Below, one piece after another: positions 57,742 to 64,000 of a stretch of 64,000 nucleotides of DNA; the stretch's first letter is position 1; the number at the start of each line of letters is the position of its first letter. The notes beneath the pieces are model-generated. The model saw only the letters and a list, made by a program, of their open reading frames with translations, made no database searches and was not told the origin of the DNA. A program made the position numbers and the translations under genes. Source of the stretch: an uncultured Bacteroides sp. (GTDB taxonomy: Bacteria > Bacillota > Clostridia > Lachnospirales > Lachnospiraceae); assembly GCA_945913015.1 (NCBI GenBank), contig CAMECH010000007.1:1-64000 (forward strand), read 5' to 3'.

Positions 57742-59412
57742 TCAGGCTTTTGGAATTTCAAGAATTGCACCTCTGTTGCCTGATGTTACCATTGACGCAT
57801 AACGTGCAAGATAACCTGTTGTTACCTTTGGCTCTCTAGGCTGCCACTTTGCCTTACGTGCTGCCATCTCTTCATCTGACACTTTAATATCAAGCTTCAT
57901 CTCCGGTATATTAATTGAAATTATGTCTCCTTCTTCAACCAGTGCAATAGGTCCTCCGACTGCTGCCTCCGGTGAAACATGCCCGATTGAAGCTCCTCTT
58001 GAAGCACCGCTGAAGCGTCCGTCTGTAATGAGTGCCACTGTTGAGCCAAGTCCCATACCTGCGATTGCAGATGTAGGATTAAGCATTTCTCTCATACCAG
58101 GGCCGCCCTTAGGGCCTTCATAGCGGATTACCACAACATCACCGGCAACAATCTTTCCGCCCTTGATTGCGGCAATTGCATCCTCTTCGCAGTCAAATAC
58201 CCTCGCAGGTCCTTCATGTACCATCATTTCTTCAGCTACTGCAGAACGCTTTACAACACCGCCATCTGGTGCAAGATTTCCCTTGAGTACGGCAAGACCG
58301 CCCGTTTTGCTGTATGGATTGTCAAGTGTACGGATAACTTCAGGATTCTTATTAACACATCCCTTTACATTTTCCGCAATAGTCTTTCCTGTTACAGTAA
58401 TGCAGTCAGGATTGAGGAGTCCCGCTTCAAGCAGCTCATTCATAACGGCATATACACCGCCTGCTTCATTAAGGTCTTCCATATATGTAGGTCCCGCCGG
58501 TGCCAGGTGGCAGAGGTTAGGAGTTCTCTCGCTGATTTCATTGGCAAATGCTATATCAAAATCAAAACCAACTTCATGTGCAATTGCCGGAAGATGAAGC
58601 ATACTGTTTGTAGAGCATCCAAGCGCCATATCGACTGTAAGTGCATTAATGATTGCTTCCTTTGTCATAATGTCCCTTGGTCTTATATTCTTCCTGTAAA
58701 GCTCCATTACCTGCATTCCGGCATGCTTTGCAAGCTTGATTCTCTCAGAAAATACGGCAGGAATTGTTCCGTTGCCCTTAAGTCCCATGCCCAGAGCCTC
58801 TGTAAGGCAATTCATGCTGTTAGCAGTATACATACCTGAACATGAACCGCATGTAGGACATGTCTTCTCTTCATACTCTGAAAGTTCCTCTTCCGAGATT
58901 TTTCCGGCAGCATATGCGCCTACAGCCTCAAACATACTTGAAAGACTTGTTTTGCAGCCTTTCACATGTCCTGCAAGCATCGGACCGCCGCTCACAAATA
59001 CAGTCGGAACATTTACTCTTGCAGCCGCCATCAGAAGTCCCGGAACGTTCTTGTCACAGTTTGGAACCATCACAAGTGCATCAAACTGATGAGCTGTTGC
59101 CATACACTCTGTTGAATCTGCAATTAAGTCTCTTGTCACAAGTGAATACTTCATTCCCATGTGCCCCATTGCAATACCGTCACACACTGCAATTGCCGGA
59201 AATACAACAGGTGTACCGCCTGCCATTGCGACTCCGAGCTTTACAGCCTCAACAATCTTATCAATATTCATATGACCCGGCACAATCTCATTATATGAAC
59301 TTACAATACCAACAAGTGGTTTTTTCATCTCTTCTTCCGTCATTCCCAATGCATTAAAAAGGGAACGGTGTGGAGCCTGCTGTGCACCTACTCTTACTGA
59401 ATCACTCTTCAT
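57742..59412 (-). CDS. ilvD: Dihydroxy-acid dehydratase
   Basis: [52 protein letters not shown]. Confidence 0.97.
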   Translation of the reverse strand: MKSDSVRVGAQQAPHRSLFNALGMTEEEMKKPLVGIVSSYNEIVPGHMNIDKIVEAVKLGVAMAGGTPVVFPAIAVCDGIAMGHMGMKYSLVTRDLIADSTECMATAHQFDALVMVPNCDKNVPGLLMAAARVNVPTVFVSGGPMLAGHVKGCKTSLSSMFEAVGAYAAGKISEEELSEYEEKTCPTCGSCSGMYTANSMNCLTEALGMGLKGNGTIPAVFSERIKLAKHAGMQVMELYRKNIRPRDIMTKEAIINALTVDMALGCSTNSMLHLPAIAHEVGFDFDIAFANEISERTPNLCHLAPAGPTYMEDLNEAGGVYAVMNELLEAGLLNPDCITVTGKTIAENVKGCVNKNPEVIRTLDNPYSKTGGLAVLKGNLAPDGGVVKRSAVAEEMMVHEGPARVFDCEEDAIAAIKGGKIVAGDVVVIRYEGPKGGPGMREMLNPTSAIAGMGLGSTVALITDGRFSGASRGASIGHVSPEAAVGGPIALVEEGDIISINIPEMKLDIKVSDEEMAARKAKWQPREPKVTTGYLARYASMVTSGNRGAILEIPKA

Positions 59413-59440
59413 AATCTTCTACCATCCTGTTCTTTTATAT

Positions 59441-60523
59441 TTATACTCTTTCAGCTATCAGATCACCCATCTGTGATGTTGATACCTGATTCATGCCTTC
59501 AGCCATAATATCTATCGTACGATAGCCTTCCTTAAGCACCTGCTTTACTGCCGCTTCAACTGCATCTGCCTCTTTATCGAGGTCAAAAGAATACCGAAGC
59601 ATCATTGCTGCCGAAAGAATTGTCGCAATAGGATTTGCAATATTCTTTCCTGCAATGTCAGGTGCAGAGCCATGACTCGGCTCGTAAAGTCCAAGCTTTG
59701 TCTTACCGAGGCTTGCTGAGGATAACATTCCGATTGAGCCCGTAATCATACTTGCCTCATCAGAAAGAATGTCTCCAAACATATTCTCCGTAAGGATTAC
59801 ATCAAACTGTCCCGGATTCATTACAAGCTGCATTGCACAGTTGTCAACCAGCATATTTGAAAGCTCAACCTCCGGATAATCCTTTGAGACCTCTTCAACC
59901 ACCTTACGCCACAGACGTGATGAATCAAGCACATTTGCCTTATCAACACTTATGACTTTTTTATTGCGCTTCATTGCAATATCAAATGCCTTGACTGCAA
60001 TTCTTCTAATCTCTTCTTCATTATATGTAAGTGTATCGGTTGCCGTCATAAGACCATCAATTTCTTCCGTATGTCTCTCACCAAAATACAGACCGCCGGT
60101 AAGCTCTCTCATAATTACCATATCAAAGCCGTTACCGACTATGTCTTCCTTCAGCGGACATGCACCTTTAAGTTCATTAAAAAGATAAGCCGGACGGATA
60201 TTGGCAAAAAGCCCCAGCTCCTTGCGGATTTTAAGAAGTCCTGCTTCAGGTCTCAAATTTGGTGCAACGTCATACCATCTTGAATTGCCCACATTGCCGC
60301 CAACGGCACCAAGAAGCACCGAATCACTGGCTTTTGCAACTGCCAGTGCCTCGTCTGACAATGGCACGCCATATGCATCAATGGAACATCCTCCCATCAG
60401 AATCTCAGTGTAATTAAATTCATGTCCGTATTTACTTCCCACGCGGTCAAGAACCTTTCTTGCTTCCCTGACAATTTCCGGTCCGATTCCGTCACCCGGA
60501 ATTAATGCAATATTAAATCCCAT
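59441..60523 (-). CDS. leuB: 3-isopropylmalate dehydrogenase
   Basis: [46 protein letters not shown]. Confidence 0.97.
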   Translation of the reverse strand: MGFNIALIPGDGIGPEIVREARKVLDRVGSKYGHEFNYTEILMGGCSIDAYGVPLSDEALAVAKASDSVLLGAVGGNVGNSRWYDVAPNLRPEAGLLKIRKELGLFANIRPAYLFNELKGACPLKEDIVGNGFDMVIMRELTGGLYFGERHTEEIDGLMTATDTLTYNEEEIRRIAVKAFDIAMKRNKKVISVDKANVLDSSRLWRKVVEEVSKDYPEVELSNMLVDNCAMQLVMNPGQFDVILTENMFGDILSDEASMITGSIGMLSSASLGKTKLGLYEPSHGSAPDIAGKNIANPIATILSAAMMLRYSFDLDKEADAVEAAVKQVLKEGYRTIDIMAEGMNQVSTSQMGDLIAERV

Positions 60524-60594
60524 AATGCATACTCTCCTTCAGTTTACATTTTTAACAAAATTACGAAATATGACAAAATTATGCCTATTATTAA

Positions 60595-60623
60595 ATAATA
60601 TCGCAACGCTCACATATTTTCAA
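60595..60623 (-). promoter_or_regulatory. Putative leuB promoter
   Basis: Minus TTGAAA, 17-bp spacer, TATTAT. Confidence 0.55.
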
Positions 60624-60631
60624 TAAGGAAT

Positions 60632-60660
60632 TTGATTATTTCGCTTAACAGGTATACAAT
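60632..60660 (+). promoter_or_regulatory. Putative promoter for the 60742 gene
   Basis: TTGATT, 17-bp spacer, TACAAT. Confidence 0.6.
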
Positions 60661-60700
60661 ATTATCATTAAATTACTAAATGCCATTGAAATGGAGATTA

Positions 60701-60728
60701 GTGTACTTTGACGCCAATGCGTCTTGTG
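60701..60728 (+). repeat. Short derivative of the structured repeat, copy C
   Basis: GTGT...GACGC-CAAT-GCGTC...GTG, flanked by AATGGAGATTA (60690-60700 and 60729-60739). Confidence 0.6.
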
Positions 60729-60741
60729 AATGGAGATTACT

Positions 60742-61086
60742 ATGGAAAAGAGATTAAAAGCATATATCCAATACCTTGAAAGCGTTATTTCCGGCAATAA
60801 TCCGGATGAAATGAAAACCGCATATTCTGATATTCTGACGCAGATTGCATTTTTTCAGCACGAACGGCTTATACACCTGATTGTTACTGTTACATTTGCA
60901 ATTCTTGCGCTTATGTCGCTGCAGTTCTTTATATTAACAGGCATGTTTGCAGTAATGATGCTTTTTCTGCTATTAATGTTGCTTCTTGTTCCTTACATAC
61001 GTCATTATTATATTCTTGAGAACGGCACTCAGCGCCTTTATGAACTGTATGACATAATCCATAAAGAACTAGAACTCCGTAAATAA
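60742..61086 (+). CDS. Small two-TM hypothetical membrane protein
   Basis: MEKRLKAYIQYLESVIS... with hydrophobic LIVTVTFAILALMSLQFFILTGMFAVMMLFLLLMLLLVPYI; Shine-Dalgarno GGAGATTACT. Confidence 0.75.
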   Translation: MEKRLKAYIQYLESVISGNNPDEMKTAYSDILTQIAFFQHERLIHLIVTVTFAILALMSLQFFILTGMFAVMMLFLLLMLLLVPYIRHYYILENGTQRLYELYDIIHKELELRK

Positions 61087-61101
61087 TTTAACAAAAATAT
61101 A

Positions 61102-61133
61102 TAATCCGGTCAGGTCTTGCCCGGCCGGATTAC
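61102..61133. terminator. Hairpin between convergent genes, probable terminator
   Basis: TAATCCGG...CCGGATTA stem. Confidence 0.5.
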
Positions 61134-61194
61134 ACTTCTACAACCATACAGCCCATGTCTTATTTTTTACTGACACAGGCTGTTAATCATGTGT

Positions 61195-62625
61195 TTATAC
61201 ATTAATTGTTGCAGTCATTCCAAGATCATTATAATTTGCATCAAGCACAGGTTTTACAACCTCTGTGAGGTATTCTTCCACCTGTTCTTTCGCACGTCCC
61301 GTATATTTTGCAGGGTCAAGCTTTGTCTGAAGTTCCTCAAGCGTAACGCCAAACATCGGCTCAGCCGCAATAAGCTCAAGAAGATTGTTATCAAGTCCTT
61401 CCTTCTTAACTCTTGCGCCTGCCTGCATTGACAGTTCACGAATCTTTTCGTGCAGCTCCTGACGGTCTCCGCCTGCCTTAACTGCATCCATCATAATATT
61501 TTCGGTAGCCATGAACGGAAGCTCTGCCATAAGATGCTTAGTGATAACCTTGTCGTATACAACAAGACCATCAACCACATTCAGGTAAAGGTCAAGAATT
61601 CCGTCAACTGAAAGAAATGCTTCAGGAACAGAAATTCTTTTGTTTGCAGAATCATCAAGTGTTCTCTCAAACCACTGTGTTGCTGAAGTAATTGCAGGAT
61701 TCATAACGTCTGCCATTACATAATTGGCAAGTGAAGCTATTCTCTCACTGCGCATAGGATTTCTCTTATAAGCCATTGCAGAAGATCCAATCTGTGACTT
61801 TTCAAACGGCTCCTCGATTTCCTTGAGATGCTGAAGAAGTCTTATATCGTTTGAAAACTTGTGTGCGCTTGCTGCAATGCCTGCAAGTACATTAAGTACT
61901 CTTGTATCAACTTTTCTTGAATATGTCTGTCCTGAAACAGGGAAGCACTCTTTAAATCCCATCTTATCAGCTATAAGCTTATCAAGTTTGCGGATTTTTT
62001 CATGATCCCCTTCAAAAAGCTCAAGGAAGCTTGCCTGTGTACCGGTTGTTCCTTTAGAGCCAAGAAGCTTCATTGTGTCAAGAACATGATCGAGGTCTTC
62101 CAAATCAAGCATAAGCTCGTTAATCCAAAGTGTAGCTCTCTTGCCGACTGTTGTAGGCTGTGCAGGCTGGAAATGAGTAAATGCAAGTGTAGGAAGTGCC
62201 TTATACTCCTCAGCAAACTTTGCAAGCTCTGCAATTACATTGATAAGCTTTTTGCGAACGAGCTTAAGTCCCTCTGTCATGATAATTATATCTGTATTAT
62301 CTCCTACATAACATGATGTTGCGCCGAGATGGATTATACCTTTTGCTTTCGGGCACTGAAGACCATACGCATAAACATGTGACATTACATCATGACGCAC
62401 TTCCTTTTCGCGCTTTTTGGCATCTTCATAGTTGATATCGTCCTGATGTGCCTTCAGCTCTTCAATCTGCTCATCCGTTATATTAAGTCCGAGCTCCTTT
62501 TCTGATTCTGCAAGTGCAATCCAAAGCCTTCTCCATGTTCTGAATTTCTTGTCAGGTGAAAAAATATACTGCATCTCTTTGCTTGCATAGCGCTCTGCAA
62601 GCGGAGTCTGGTATCTGTCGTTCAT
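61195..62625 (-). CDS. purB: Adenylosuccinate lyase
   Basis: TPLAERYASKEMQYIFS; THFQPAQPTTVGKR; GSSAMAYKRNPMRSERI. Confidence 0.95.
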   Translation of the reverse strand: MNDRYQTPLAERYASKEMQYIFSPDKKFRTWRRLWIALAESEKELGLNITDEQIEELKAHQDDINYEDAKKREKEVRHDVMSHVYAYGLQCPKAKGIIHLGATSCYVGDNTDIIIMTEGLKLVRKKLINVIAELAKFAEEYKALPTLAFTHFQPAQPTTVGKRATLWINELMLDLEDLDHVLDTMKLLGSKGTTGTQASFLELFEGDHEKIRKLDKLIADKMGFKECFPVSGQTYSRKVDTRVLNVLAGIAASAHKFSNDIRLLQHLKEIEEPFEKSQIGSSAMAYKRNPMRSERIASLANYVMADVMNPAITSATQWFERTLDDSANKRISVPEAFLSVDGILDLYLNVVDGLVVYDKVITKHLMAELPFMATENIMMDAVKAGGDRQELHEKIRELSMQAGARVKKEGLDNNLLELIAAEPMFGVTLEELQTKLDPAKYTGRAKEQVEEYLTEVVKPVLDANYNDLGMTATINV

Positions 62626-62658
62626 GTCATTGAATCCTTTCTTATTCTAAAATGTGTA

Positions 62659-64000
62659 CTACCCTATAACGCCGCGGATATCATGCTTCGGAGGTTCAAT
62701 AGGATAATTGCCTGTAAAGCATGCATCACAGTAATCTTTATTGCCGCAAATCATTTCACTCAAATCATCCACTCCGAGGTAGCCGAGAGAGTCAGCTCCA
62801 ATCATTGTGCAGATTTCATCAACTGTATGATTATGTGCGATAAGCTGGTCTCCTGAAGGAATATCTGTTCCATAGTAGCAAGGATGCATAAACGGAGGTG
62901 AACTGATACGTACATGCACTTCTGTCGCGCCTGCATTTTTAAGCATGCGCACAATACGCTCACTTGTAGTACCGCGCACAATCGAGTCATCAATCATAAT
63001 GACTCTCTTTCCCTTTACCACCTCTGATAAAACATTAAGTTTAATTTTGACGCTTGATTCACGCATTGCCTGCTTAGGCTTTATGAATGTACGTCCTACA
63101 TAGCTGTTCTTTACAAATGCAACGCCGTAAGGAATTCCCGATTCAAGTGAGTATCCCAATGCTGCTGCATTACCTGATTCAGGAACGCCGACAACTATAT
63201 CTGCATCTACAGGATGCGTCTTTGCAAGGATACGTCCCGCATTTATTCTTGACTCATACACACTCACGCCGTCAATTGAGCTGTCAGGTCTTGCAAAATA
63301 TATGTACTCAAAAATACATCCTGCTTTCTTCTCCTGAACAAGGCTTGTGTCGGATTCAATTCCGTCCTTTGTGATTGTGACGATTTCTCCCGGCATAACA
63401 TCACGTATAAACTCAGCTCCGACTGTATCAAGCGCACAGGTCTCCGAAGCCAGAAAATACGCATTATCTCTCTTACCGATGCAAAGCGGCTTGAAGCCAA
63501 ACGGGTCTCTTGCACCGATAAGCTTTCTCGGGCTCATTACAATCAACGAATATGCGCCTGAAATCTTCTTCATCGCATTCTTAACTGCCTCTTCAACTGT
63601 CGATGTATTGAGTCTCTCACGTGCAATATGATAAGCGATTACCTCTGAGTCAATTGTTGTCTGGAAAATGGCGCCGGTTCTTGAAAGCTCGTCCCTGAGT
63701 TCAAGTGCATTCAACAGATTTCCGTTATGCGCAAGTCCAAGAGTTCCCTTGACATAATTAAGTACCAGCGGCTGCGCATTTTCTCTTGTACTGCTTCCCG
63801 CTGTTGAATAGCGCACATGTCCCACGCCGATATTTCCCTGCATTTTTTCAAGTATTTCGGGTGTGAATACTTCGTTGACAAGTCCCATATCCTTATGTGA
63901 CATAACCTGACCTTTAGGCCCGTCCGTATCACTTACGGCAATACCGCAGCTTTCCTGTCCTCTGTGTTGCAACGCAAACAGCCCGTAATATATAGTAGAA
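62659..64000 (-). CDS. purF: Amidophosphoribosyltransferase, N-terminus truncated by the window edge
   Basis: Reading frame upstream of the track ORF continues as STIYYGLFALQHRGQESCGIAV to the window end; MIDDSIVRGTTSERIVRML PRPP motif. Confidence 0.96.
   Translation of the reverse strand, partial: STIYYGLFALQHRGQESCGIAVSDTDGPKGQVMSHKDMGLVNEVFTPEILEKMQGNIGVGHVRYSTAGSSTRENAQPLVLNYVKGTLGLAHNGNLLNALELRDELSRTGAIFQTTIDSEVIAYHIARERLNTSTVEEAVKNAMKKISGAYSLIVMSPRKLIGARDPFGFKPLCIGKRDNAYFLASETCALDTVGAEFIRDVMPGEIVTITKDGIESDTSLVQEKKAGCIFEYIYFARPDSSIDGVSVYESRINAGRILAKTHPVDADIVVGVPESGNAAALGYSLESGIPYGVAFVKNSYVGRTFIKPKQAMRESSVKIKLNVLSEVVKGKRVIMIDDSIVRGTTSERIVRMLKNAGATEVHVRISSPPFMHPCYYGTDIPSGDQLIAHNHTVDEICTMIGADSLGYLGVDDLSEMICGNKDYCDACFTGNYPIEPPKHDIRGVIG

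Noticed and set aside
61102-61133. Similarity of AATCCGGTCAGG hairpin to the 47977-48030 hairpin as a new repeat family
   Set aside because: Similarity is limited to the terminator stem core; both sit between convergent genes and are best explained as ordinary terminators.

Overview
This is a chromosomal window from a low-GC Firmicute, probably a Lachnospiraceae-like Clostridia (inferred from gene content, not searched). It is mostly minus-strand housekeeping and biosynthetic operons. These are a complete fab/acc fatty-acid operon (fabH-acpP-fabK-fabD-fabG-fabF-accB-fabZ-accC-accDA fusion), glyA, a chemoreceptor, aspS, hemZ, MBL hydrolase, relA/spoT, recO, era, an rRNA methyltransferase, argCJBD plus a solute-binding lipoprotein, divergent argG, mscS, glgB, serC-serA-DUF1015, leuB-ilvD-ilvB and purF-purB. 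Accessory content is concentrated at 0.9-6.0 kb and 14.0-16.1 kb. The first region is an agr-type quorum-sensing locus with an AlbA/Schlafen-type gene inside it, a short agrD absent from the supplied ORF track, and a decayed second agrBD copy. The second region holds a Fic protein, a candidate type I toxin-antitoxin-like micro-locus and an XRE-TM regulator. The most unusual signal is a family of structured intergenic repeats: two 129-bp copies about 12 kb apart, short derivatives, and a possible truncated copy at the window edge. The full copies sit just upstream of start codons and are flanked by direct repeats that contain the Shine-Dalgarno sequence, as if each insertion duplicated the ribosome-binding site of its target gene.
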